Origin: Pirellulales bacterium
Lineage (GTDB): Bacteria > Planctomycetota > Planctomycetia > Pirellulales > Thermoguttaceae
Direction: 5' to 3'
Length of the DNA stretch: 64,000 bases
Assembly (NCBI GenBank): GCA_020846145.1
Contig: JADLEL010000051.1
Location: 1 to 64,000 of the forward strand
Positions 53,986-61,354 of the stretch are shown here, in pieces; position 1 is the first letter of the stretch; each line of letters starts with the position of its first letter. The translations under genes and the position numbers were made by a program. The notes under the pieces were generated by a model. It saw nothing but the letters and a program-made list of their open reading frames with translations, had not been told where the DNA came from and searched no databases.

Positions 53986-55401
53986 ATGTCCACGTTGCCA
54001 ATCCCCCCGATTACTTACGATTTTTCAACGCTCTTGTCGTCTGCCGCCGATTCGCAATTCGCCCGGCAGACGGGCATCGCCGCGGCCGATTTGCAGTGGC
54101 TTGCCCCGCGATTGGAGATGGTCCGCCGAGAAGTGCTGGCCGACGGCGAATTGTTCCGCAAGGGCGGGCCGATTCCCGCCGAAAAGCAGCCGCTCGACGC
54201 CGCTTTCTTCGATCTGCCGGAAAACTTCCTCGGCCCCGACCGCAAAACGCTCGACGGCATCCTCGCCACCGCCGACCGGCTGGCCAAAGAGGTCGATCGC
54301 GTCGTGGTGTTGGGCATCGGCGGTTCTTACATGGGCGCGCGGGCATTGATGGAAGGCTGCTGCCATCCGTACCACAACGAGCTGCCCCGCAAACGCCGCG
54401 GGGGCCGGCCGCGCATGTATTTCGAGGGGAATAACGTCGATAACGACGCCGTCCAAGCCTTGCTCGATCTGGTCGAAGGCGACGACGATTGGGCGATCAT
54501 CGTCATCAGCAAGAGCGGCGGGACGCTGGAAACGGCAGTGGCGTTTCGCGTATTCTACGAGACGCTGAAAAAATCGTGCCAGGACGATGCGGAGAAATTG
54601 CGGCGGCGGATCGTGCCCGTCACCGGCGAAACGGGGAAACTCCGCGATTTAGCCAAGGCGATCGGCTGCCCGACGGTGTTTCCCATCCCCGACGGCGTGG
54701 GCGGAAGGTTTTCGATTTTAAGCGCGGTGGGATTGCTTCCCGCCGCGGTGCTGGGCATCGACGTGGTTCGCTTGCTCGAAGGCGCGGCCGCGATGAACGA
54801 GAGTTTCCGCACCGCCGCGCCGCTGGAAAATCCCGCGCTCGCCTATGCGGGCATTTCCCGGTTGATGGAAGTCCGCCGCGGCGCGACCACGCGCATTCTA
54901 TCTACCTGGGGCAAAGGCCTCGAGAGCCTGGGCCTGTGGTACGATCAACTGCTCGCTGAGAGCTTGGGCAAGAATGGCCAAGGGGCCACGCCGATCACGG
55001 TCGTCAATACCCGCGATTTGCATTCGCGCGGCCAGCAGCACCAGGAAGGGCGCCGCGACAAGCTCATCACCAACGTGGCGGTCGAGAAAGTCAATCGAAC
55101 GCCGATCGCCATCGAGCGATCCGCGCTCGATCAGGACAAACTCAACGAACTGGCCGGAAAAACGCTGCCCGACGTGCTTCGCGCCGCGTTCGAGGGCACG
55201 AATCAAGCCTACATGGATGACTTCCGCCGCGTCGCCGCCATCCGCCTGCCGCTTTTGGACGAAGGCGCGCTCGGCCAACTTTTCCAAATGTTGATGATCG
55301 CCACCGTCGCCGAAGGCCGCCTGGTCGGCATCAATCCCTACGGCCAGCCCGGCGTGGAAGCGTATAAAAATAAAATGAACGCCATTTTGCGAAAATGGTA
55401 A
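53986..55401 (+). CDS. pgi: Glucose-6-phosphate isomerase
   Basis: Pgi interconverts glucose-6-phosphate and fructose-6-phosphate in the cytoplasm. The 471-aa protein is of the shorter bacterial type. I start it at MSTLPIPPITYDFS (53986) because the ORF track's longer frame runs antisense through apgM. The sugar-phosphate-binding parts are VVLGIGGSYMGARALME, VISKSGGTLETAVAF, and the Lys/His region DLHSRGQQHQEGRRDK. The stop codon TAA (55399-55401) is also the first three bases of copy B of the 201-bp repeat, so the gene seems to end exactly where the element begins. It is divergent from apgM. Confidence 0.94.
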   Translation: MSTLPIPPITYDFSTLLSSAADSQFARQTGIAAADLQWLAPRLEMVRREVLADGELFRKGGPIPAEKQPLDAAFFDLPENFLGPDRKTLDGILATADRLAKEVDRVVVLGIGGSYMGARALMEGCCHPYHNELPRKRRGGRPRMYFEGNNVDNDAVQALLDLVEGDDDWAIIVISKSGGTLETAVAFRVFYETLKKSCQDDAEKLRRRIVPVTGETGKLRDLAKAIGCPTVFPIPDGVGGRFSILSAVGLLPAAVLGIDVVRLLEGAAAMNESFRTAAPLENPALAYAGISRLMEVRRGATTRILSTWGKGLESLGLWYDQLLAESLGKNGQGATPITVVNTRDLHSRGQQHQEGRRDKLITNVAVEKVNRTPIAIERSALDQDKLNELAGKTLPDVLRAAFEGTNQAYMDDFRRVAAIRLPLLDEGALGQLFQMLMIATVAEGRLVGINPYGQPGVEAYKNKMNAILRKW

Positions 55402-55599
55402 CCGTTCACAGGGGACTGTCCCGATTTTCGCGGCGCAGAAGATTATGGTGCCGTAAAAGTGCTTAATCGCCGCGAAAATGGGACTGTCCCCCTCGCGCCG
55501 CGGAAAGGGGGCAGGTCCATGTTTTCGGCCTACCGTTCGTCCGCAAAATACGTCATATCGCCGAAAAATGGACCAGTCCCCGACCGGAGCGTGAACGCT
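55399..55599. repeat. 201-bp two-hairpin dispersed repeat, copy B
   Basis: Same length and orientation as 6983-7183, with about 15 substitutions; several of these lie in the second hairpin's loop. It begins with the TAA stop of pgi and ends 17 bp before the lipoprotein gene, filling the whole spacer. Confidence 0.9.
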
Positions 55600-55616
55600 C
55601 TCCATGAGTTTTTGCC

Positions 55617-57242
55617 ATGCACCGATTTTTTTCCCGCTCCTTGGTTCTGCTCTTCATGCTCGGCCTTGCGCTCGGCTGCGGGCGGCGGGCGGGGAACGAT
55701 CCTCCGCAAAAAGAACTCGCGAAAAGCAATTCCCCACCGGCCGCAAAAAGCAATCCCGCCATTCCGCCTTCCTCGAAGAATGCTCCCCCAGCCAAGCGGC
55801 AAGAAGCAAAACCGGCGCCCGCCGCCGAGAAAAATTCGGAGAAACCACCGACCAATGCGTTCGAGCAAGAACTAACTCCGCCGGGGAAGCAACCCGATCG
55901 CGCTTCGCTGGGCGATTTGCTCAAACAGCCGGCCGATTCGATGTCGCGGATGGTCCCCGATTATCCGCGGATCGTCGTCGATGACAAAAGGGTCGCGGCC
56001 GCCGGAATCCGCAAAATCCCCGGCAAACGGCTCACGCTCTACACCGACGTGCCCGGCGAGGAGATCGACCGGCTGCCGGAAGTCTTCGATCTGGCCTTTC
56101 CCCAATACTGCGAATACTTCGGCGTCGATCCGAAGACGCTTGACGATTGGCATGCGACCGGCTTTTTGATGAAGGACCGGAAACGGTTCGCCGAAGCCGG
56201 CCTGATTCCGGCGGCGCTGCCCAATTTTCGCAACGGCTTCTCCTGGAACTTCGATCTCTGGCTTTACGATCAGACGAGCGATTACTACCGGCGGCATCTG
56301 CTGCTGCACGAAGGGGTCCACAGTTTCATGAACACGGTGCTGGGCGGATGCGGCGCGCCCTGGTACATGGAAGGCATGGCCGAGATGCTTTCCACCCATG
56401 CCTGGCGCGACGGCCGGCTCGCGCTCAATTATTTCCCGCAAAACCGGGAGGAAGTGCCCGAACTGGGCCGCATCCGCATTATTCGCGACGAGGTTGCGGC
56501 GGGCCGCGCGTTGCCGCTTGCAAAGATCATCGAGTATCCGGCTTCGGCGCATCACGCGAACGACGGCTACGCCTGGTCTTGGGCGGCGGCGAAATTCCTG
56601 GACGCGCATCCGCGTTACCAAAAGCGCTTCCGCGAATTGTCCAAAAACGTGCCGCACGTCGATTTCAACGCGAATTTCCGCAAAAGCTTCGCCGCCGATC
56701 TGCCCGAGATGTGCGAAGAGTGGCAGGCGTTCGCCGCCGGCTTGGAGTACGGATACGATATTCCGCGAACGGCGATCGATTTCACGCCGGGCAAGCCGAT
56801 CGGGGAAAAATCGGGATCGACAAATGGCGAATCGATCGCCGTAACGGTTTCCTCCGATCGCGGCTGGCAAAACAGCGGCATCCGGCTGGATGGCGGCAGG
56901 AAGTACGAGCTAACCGCGTCGGGCCGCTGGCGCAAAACATGCCGCCCGGCGTTCTGGAGCGGATTGAAAAATCCGCCCGATCAGATCGAGTTGGAGCCGA
57001 ACGGCGTTTCGATTCGCTATTATCGCGGCCGGCCGCTCGGCATCCTGCTTGCCGCCGTGCGGCCCGACCGTCCAAATCCCGAAAAATCCTCGGTCTTTCT
57101 GAATCCCCTCCCCCTCGGTCCGAAAGCCTCCCTCGTCCCCGATGAATCCGGCACCCTCTTTTTCAAACTCAACGACTCGGGGGCCGACCTGGAGAGTAAC
57201 GAAGGGGGGATCGCATGTAAAGTCGCCCGCCAAATTCCGTAG
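55617..57242 (+). CDS. Lipoprotein with HExxH-type metalloprotease-like domain and C-terminal lectin-like sandwich
   Basis: A 541-aa envelope protein starting MHRFFSRSLVLLFMLGLALGC, where ALGC is a lipobox. A low-complexity Pro/Lys/Ala linker spans about 25-95. The middle domain carries HLLLHEGVHSFMN (HEGVH, about residue 230) followed by WYMEGMAEML, the layout of a gluzincin zinc site with a downstream Glu, as in planctomycete DUF1570-like proteins. The C-terminal region (about 400-535) contains SDRGWQNSGIRLDGGRKYEL, a pattern like the PA-IL-type galactose-binding sandwich. Cell-surface proteolysis or sugar-targeted binding is plausible; neither is shown. It begins 17 bp after the 201-bp repeat. 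Confidence 0.78.
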   Translation: MHRFFSRSLVLLFMLGLALGCGRRAGNDPPQKELAKSNSPPAAKSNPAIPPSSKNAPPAKRQEAKPAPAAEKNSEKPPTNAFEQELTPPGKQPDRASLGDLLKQPADSMSRMVPDYPRIVVDDKRVAAAGIRKIPGKRLTLYTDVPGEEIDRLPEVFDLAFPQYCEYFGVDPKTLDDWHATGFLMKDRKRFAEAGLIPAALPNFRNGFSWNFDLWLYDQTSDYYRRHLLLHEGVHSFMNTVLGGCGAPWYMEGMAEMLSTHAWRDGRLALNYFPQNREEVPELGRIRIIRDEVAAGRALPLAKIIEYPASAHHANDGYAWSWAAAKFLDAHPRYQKRFRELSKNVPHVDFNANFRKSFAADLPEMCEEWQAFAAGLEYGYDIPRTAIDFTPGKPIGEKSGSTNGESIAVTVSSDRGWQNSGIRLDGGRKYELTASGRWRKTCRPAFWSGLKNPPDQIELEPNGVSIRYYRGRPLGILLAAVRPDRPNPEKSSVFLNPLPLGPKASLVPDESGTLFFKLNDSGADLESNEGGIACKVARQIP

Positions 57243-57252
57243 GCGGGGCTTC

Positions 57253-57366
57253 GCCCCCGACGTTTGGATCTCCGACGGCGGGCATCTGATCAACGTCACC
57301 CACCCCGACCAAGTGAATGAATTCATTCGCGCGGCGATGCAACGGGCAGCCGCCGATCGAACCTAA
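57253..57366 (+). pseudogene. C-terminal remnant of an alpha/beta hydrolase
   Basis: After the lipoprotein stop and a short GC hairpin, one frame reads ISDGGHLINVTHPDQVNEFI and then RAAMQRAAADRT and a stop. GGH followed by a HPxxVN helix is the usual end of alpha/beta hydrolases, holding the catalytic His. No upstream part of such a gene is present, so this looks like a decayed 3-prime fragment. The stop overlaps that of nnrE on the other strand. The identification rests on a short stretch. Confidence 0.45.
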
Positions 57367-58043
57367 GTCTTGCCGACGATCTTTTCCACCAAACCTCGCG
57401 GCTGGCCGATATCGAGCACGTGCAGACGGCCGACATAAGGCGCGGCGGCGGGTGTTAAAAAGCCCGGTTTGGCCGCCACGAAGGTGCAGGTCTCGGCCGC
57501 GCGGATCGCGTGCCGCGCCGGCTCGCCCGTGTCGCAGTCCAATCCGCTCGGCAGATCGATCGCCAGCTTGGGCGCCGCGGCGGCGTTGAGTTGATCGATG
57601 ACTTCATCGAAGGGAGAACGCGGGTCGCCGCGCGCGCCGGTGCCCAAGAGCCCATCGACGATCCACGCCGCGCCGCGAAGCAGTTTTTCCAGCCGCGGCG
57701 CATCGTGCCGGTTGCCGAAAACTTCAATCGGTACGTCGGTCTTTTCCAGAATGCGGAAATTGACGGCCGCGTCGCCCGTCAGTTCGGCCGGCTCGGCCCA
57801 GAGCAATATTTTGACCGCATGGCCGCGCAGGTCCAAGTGCCGCGCGATCACGAATCCGTCGCCGGCGTTGTTCCCTTTGCCGCAGCAAATCACGACCGGT
57901 CCGGTTAGCCCCAAGCGGCAGAGCACGTCGGCCGCGCCGCGCCCGGCGTTCTCCATGAGCACAAGACCGGTCATGCCGTACTCGTCGGTCGCCAGCCGAT
58001 CGACCAGGCGCGATTGTTCGCGGGTAAGCGCGATCGATTGCAT
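57363..58043 (-). CDS. nnrE: NAD(P)H-hydrate epimerase
   Basis: NnrE epimerises damaged NAD(P)HX so that a dehydratase can repair it. The 226-aa product is the epimerase domain alone; many bacteria fuse it to the dehydratase NnrD, which is not seen here. Family motifs are YGMTGLVLMENAGRGAADVL (N-terminal), VVICCGKGNNAGDGFVIARH (residues about 48-68) and WIVDGLLGTGARGD, with AIDLPSGLDCDTGEP near the substrate site. The start gives a normal family N-terminus. It is encoded after rpoN on the same strand but separated by the divergent fmdB-like gene. Confidence 0.93.
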   Translation of the reverse strand: MQSIALTREQSRLVDRLATDEYGMTGLVLMENAGRGAADVLCRLGLTGPVVICCGKGNNAGDGFVIARHLDLRGHAVKILLWAEPAELTGDAAVNFRILEKTDVPIEVFGNRHDAPRLEKLLRGAAWIVDGLLGTGARGDPRSPFDEVIDQLNAAAAPKLAIDLPSGLDCDTGEPARHAIRAAETCTFVAAKPGFLTPAAAPYVGRLHVLDIGQPRGLVEKIVGKT

Positions 58044-58137
58044 GATGTTGACTGCCGAAAAAAAGCCCTTTCCTCAAGCGTCTAAATAACCTAAAATAGA
58101 TTGGTCATTGTATCATCGAAAAGGAAGGAAGGCCATC

Positions 58138-58371
58138 ATGCCGCTTTACGAATACACCTGCAAAACGTGCGGAAACGACTTCGAAGAGTTGGTCCTCGGC
58201 GACGTCAAGCCGGAATGCCCCTCCTGCGGATCGGCCGCCCTGACGAAGAACATGAGCGCCCCGGCGGCGCACGCCAACTCCGGCGCGAAAGACCCCGCCT
58301 GCCCCGTCCAATCTACTTGCGGCGCAACGCACTGCTGCGGCCAGAATTGCGGCATGGGCGATTTTCTGTGA
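58138..58371 (+). CDS. FmdB-family zinc-ribbon regulatory protein
   Basis: A 77-aa protein with the FmdB zinc ribbon: MPLYEYTCKTCGNDFEEL, then PECPSCGSAAL, giving two CxxC pairs. The tail adds more cysteines (CPVQSTCGATHCCGQNCG), unusual in number and perhaps a second metal site. The start at 58138 follows AAGGAAGGAAGG; the ORF track's ten extra residues cover that ribosome binding site. Members of this family are small putative regulators of unknown targets. Confidence 0.9.
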   Translation: MPLYEYTCKTCGNDFEELVLGDVKPECPSCGSAALTKNMSAPAAHANSGAKDPACPVQSTCGATHCCGQNCGMGDFL

Positions 58372-58433
58372 ATAATCTCCCCCGAGCCAACGAGCCCGAT
58401 CGTCCCCGGCTTCGCCGGCAATAGCGGGTGACG

Positions 58434-58545
58434 CTGCCGGCTTGCCCGGCAGTGTTGTGAAGAAATGACTGAACGATTCGATTTTCCGAACGGAAAACCT
58501 GGCCGGCCCAACACGTCCGATCTGCACTGCCGGACAAGCCGGCAG
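58434..58545. repeat. Inverted pair of CTGCCGGCTTGCCCGGCAG palindromes
   Basis: CTGCCGGCTTGCCCGGCAG (58434-58452) and CTGCCGGACAAGCCGGCAG (58527-58545) are each hairpins and are inverted copies of each other with one mismatch. They lie between the FmdB gene and the rpoN stop codon, both of which they could terminate. Confidence 0.85.
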
Positions 58546-58558
58546 AGGCGCGCTTCCG

Positions 58559-60091
58559 TTACTCCTCATCCTCCGCGACATTTTCCGGCGGTTTCCCGCC
58601 GGTCGCCGTCCAATCGCGGCGTTGGCGGGAACTGGGGATGTTCATCGCCTTGCGGTATTTGGTGATCGTCCGCCGGGCGACGGTGATGCCCTGCGCGCCC
58701 ATCGCGGCCACGAGTTGGTCGTCGGAAAGCGGATGCTGCTTGTCTTCCTTGTCGATGACTTCCTGCAGCTTCAGCCGCACGATGTCCCAGGCGACTTCCT
58801 CGCCGCCGGCGCTCGTCGTGCCGCCGCAGAAGAACCGTTTGAGCGGGAAGATGCCGCGCGGCGTTTGAATCCACTTGTCGTCCACCGCCCGGCTCACGGT
58901 CGTGACGTGTACGCCCACCTTGTCGGCGATCTGCTGCATCTTGAGCGGCTCGATGGCCTCCGGCCCTTTGTTCAGAAATTCGATCTGATGATCGACGATC
59001 GCCTGCGAGACTTTCGTCAGCGTGCCGCGGCGCTGCTCGATCGATTCGATGAGCCACTGCGCCGAATTGACCTTCCGCTTGATGTACTCCCGCGTCTCCT
59101 CGGTGGTGTCGGCGTCTTGCAGCAGCTTGCGATAGTACGGACTGATGTGCAGGCTGGGCATCTGGGTGTCCTCGAGCCGCACCGCGTATTTGCCGCCGTC
59201 GTCGAGTTCCACGAACACGTCCGGGGTAACCGACGGGGCCGTAACGTTGATGAAATCGGCGCCCGGCTTGGGATGCAGCTTGCGCAGCTCGACGAGCGCG
59301 TTCTGGATGCGCTCGATGGTGTAGTTCGTCTTCCGGCAGATGACCGGCAGCCGATTGTGTTCGAGGTCCTCGAGATGATGGGAGATGAGCGTCTCGAGTT
59401 CCTCGTGCATCGCCATGCCCGGCACGAGTTGCAGCAGCAGGCATTCGCGCAGGTCGCGGGCGGCGATGCCCGGCGGATCGAGCTTCTGCACGATGTCCAG
59501 CGCCCGTTGGGCCAATGCCAGTTCATCCTTGCCGCGGCCGCCGCCCAGCAGGTCTTCGAGCCGGCCTTGCAAGTAGCCGTTGCTATCGAGATTGGCGATG
59601 ATCCGCTCGCAGAACAGGCGGATTTCCGGCTCCAGATCGAACCAGCCCAGTTGATCGGCGAGATAATCCTGCAGCGATTGCGGCCGGGCGACCATGTTCG
59701 CCATCGCGTCCAGCTTGCGGTCGCCCGCCTCTTCGACCTGCTCGCGCGACGGGCGGCTGCGCTCCTCGAAATGGTCGGGCCATTGCTCGTCCATCTTCAA
59801 CAGCCGCTCGAAATCGTCCTCGTTGCTGTGCGCTTCGTCGATCACCAATTCGCGCTCGTCCTCGCTGGGGGCGTCGGGCACGTCGCGCTCGACCGGCTCT
59901 CCCGCCGCCTCGACGGCCATTTCCGGCTCTTCCTCGAGGACCTCCAGGACCGGATTCTCCTCCATCTCCTGCTCGATCCGCTCCTGCAATGCGAGGATCG
60001 GCAACTGCAGAATCTCCATCGACTGGATCATCCGCGGCGCCAGCACCTGCTTCTGCACCATCCGCAGTTCTTGGCCGAACGACAAACGCAT
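58559..60091 (-). CDS. rpoN: RNA polymerase sigma-54 factor
   Basis: Sigma-54 directs RNA polymerase to -24/-12 promoters and needs AAA+ activators. The 510-aa protein starts MRLSFGQELRMVQKQVLAPR. It has the Gln/Leu-rich activator-interacting region (MIQSMEILQLPILALQERIE), an acidic linker (about 50-120), and the core-binding domain (LDSNGYLQGRLEDLL, DPPGIAARDLRECLLLQL). The helix-turn-helix has KVGVHVTTVSRAVDDKW, and the RpoN box is ARRTITKYRKAMNIPSSRQ near the end. The start at 60091 matches the family; the ORF track's longer frame comes from a CATTCAT heptamer region. It is the last gene of the ffs-dnaX-ybaB-recR strand block. Confidence 0.96.
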   Translation of the reverse strand: MRLSFGQELRMVQKQVLAPRMIQSMEILQLPILALQERIEQEMEENPVLEVLEEEPEMAVEAAGEPVERDVPDAPSEDERELVIDEAHSNEDDFERLLKMDEQWPDHFEERSRPSREQVEEAGDRKLDAMANMVARPQSLQDYLADQLGWFDLEPEIRLFCERIIANLDSNGYLQGRLEDLLGGGRGKDELALAQRALDIVQKLDPPGIAARDLRECLLLQLVPGMAMHEELETLISHHLEDLEHNRLPVICRKTNYTIERIQNALVELRKLHPKPGADFINVTAPSVTPDVFVELDDGGKYAVRLEDTQMPSLHISPYYRKLLQDADTTEETREYIKRKVNSAQWLIESIEQRRGTLTKVSQAIVDHQIEFLNKGPEAIEPLKMQQIADKVGVHVTTVSRAVDDKWIQTPRGIFPLKRFFCGGTTSAGGEEVAWDIVRLKLQEVIDKEDKQHPLSDDQLVAAMGAQGITVARRTITKYRKAMNIPSSRQRRDWTATGGKPPENVAEDEE

Positions 60092-60127
60092 ATTCAGGGG
60101 CGAGGGGTTAGGGGCGTGGGGTGCGGG

Positions 60128-60240
60128 AATGATGAATGCTGAATGATGAATGATGAATTGAAAGCACCATCTCATTCGCCATTCGGATACACGTTAGTCC
60201 CGTTGTGGTATTCATCATTCATCATTCAGCATTCATCATT
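60128..60240. repeat. Inverted heptamer arrays (GAATGAT)n / (CATTCAT)n
   Basis: GAATGATGAATGCTGAATGA... on the left and TTCATCATTCATCATTCAGC... on the right are complementary arrays of seven-base units flanking about 50 nt between recR and rpoN. A large hairpin is possible. Confidence 0.85.
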
Positions 60241-60242
60241 TC

Positions 60243-60842
60243 CTAAAACTTTTGTCTTCCGCTCATCGCGTCGGCGAGGATTTCCTTGTTGGCGAACTCG
60301 AGCACGCTGCCGGTGGTGATGCCGCGGGCGAGGCGGGTGATTTGCACGGGAAATTCGCCGAGCAGGTTCGAGATGTGCAGCGACGTGCCGTCGCCTTCGA
60401 CCGTCGGGTTGGTCGCCATGATGACTTCCTTGAACCGGCCCGAGCGCACGCGCTCGACCAAGGCGTCGATGGTAAGCTGGTCGGGATTGATGCCCTCCAG
60501 GGGTGCAATCCGACCCAGCAAAACGTGATACAATCCGCGATACACGCCGGCCTGCTCCAGGGCGATCAAATCGCGCGGCTGCTCGACCACGCACAACACG
60601 TCCCGATCGCGGCGGGAGTCCTTGCAAATATCGCACAACTCTTCTTCCGCTAAATTATAACACGCGCTGCAATACCGCACGTTCTCTTTCACCGCCCGAA
60701 TGGCCTCGGCCAACGCCAGCGCCTCGTTTTTATGCACGCGCAACACGTGGTAGGTCAACCGTTCGGCCGACTTCCGCCCGATGCCGGGCAGTTTGGCGAA
60801 CTCGCCGATCAGCGTTACGACGGATTGCGTGAGTTCGGGCAT
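60243..60842 (-). CDS. recR: Recombination protein RecR
   Basis: RecR acts with RecO and RecF to load RecA at single-strand gaps. The 199-aa product has the normal length. Features are the N-terminal helix-hairpin-helix [18 protein letters not shown], the zinc finger [16 protein letters not shown] (four Cys, residues about 58-73), and the TOPRIM domain with [15 protein letters not shown] and [18 protein letters not shown]. The start at 60842 is the usual [15 protein letters not shown]. It follows ybaB and dnaX in the classical order, although the ybaB-recR gap is filled with GGGGAGA arrays. Confidence 0.96.
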   Translation of the reverse strand: MPELTQSVVTLIGEFAKLPGIGRKSAERLTYHVLRVHKNEALALAEAIRAVKENVRYCSACYNLAEEELCDICKDSRRDRDVLCVVEQPRDLIALEQAGVYRGLYHVLLGRIAPLEGINPDQLTIDALVERVRSGRFKEVIMATNPTVEGDGTSLHISNLLGEFPVQITRLARGITTGSVLEFANKEILADAMSGRQKF

Positions 60843-60847
60843 TCTTA

Positions 60848-60995
60848 GGGGAGAGGGGAGAGAGGAGAGGGGAGAGAAAGAAGCAATGCTTTCACTCCCT
60901 TGTTGCCGCAAATACTAACAGCCGGGCCCGCGAGAATATATTTTGCGCGTGCATTCATTCTTCACTCTCCCCTCTCCCCTCTCCCCTCTCCCCTG
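60848..60995. repeat. Inverted GGGGAGA / TCTCCCC heptamer arrays around the ybaB-recR junction
   Basis: GGGGAGAGGGGAGAGAGGAG... (60848-60877) faces CTCTCCCCTCTCCCCTCTCC... (60965-60995). The right array encodes the last residues of YbaB. The same units occur in the acyl ligase gene. Confidence 0.85.
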
Positions 60996-61347
60996 CTCCC
61001 GTTCCCATGAGCTTCTCCATCGCCGCGTCCAAGCCGGGCACGGAGAGGCCGCCGGTGAGGTCGCGCATGGCGTCGGCGTGCATTTGTTTGCTTTTGGCGA
61101 TGGCCTGATTGACGGCCGCGACGACGAGGTCTTCCAAAAACTCGGCATCGCCCTGGGTGATGAGCGCGGGATCGATCTTGCAGCGCAGCACTTCCATGAG
61201 GCCGTTGACTTCGATCTCGACCATGCCGCCGCCCGACGAGCCGACGACCCGCCGGCTCTTCATTTCTTCTTGCAGCTTGCCCATCTGCCCGCCGATTTGC
61301 TGGGCCTGCTTCAAGATCGCGCCGAGATTGGACAGTCCTTTGAACAT
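60955..61347 (-). CDS. ybaB: YbaB/EbfC nucleoid-associated protein
   Basis: A small DNA-binding protein of 130 aa that forms dimers with tweezer-like arms; it is commonly encoded between dnaX and recR, as here. It reads MFKGLSNLGAILKQAQQIGG, then the beta-strand core GGGMVEIEVNGLMEVLRCKI and the C-terminal helices ending GLSVPGLDAAMEKLMG. The last residues, GERGEGRGESEE, are encoded by GGGGAGA heptamers, so the tail is about a dozen residues longer than needed and highly charged. It lies 7 bp after dnaX. Confidence 0.93.
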   Translation of the reverse strand: MFKGLSNLGAILKQAQQIGGQMGKLQEEMKSRRVVGSSGGGMVEIEVNGLMEVLRCKIDPALITQGDAEFLEDLVVAAVNQAIAKSKQMHADAMRDLTGGLSVPGLDAAMEKLMGTGAGERGEGRGESEE

Positions 61348-61354
61348 GGTTGAT

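Noticed and set aside
60848-60995. Possible CRISPR-like arrays among the GGGGAGA and other heptamer runs
   Set aside because: Units are seven bases and directly abutting with no spacers, and no cas gene is present.
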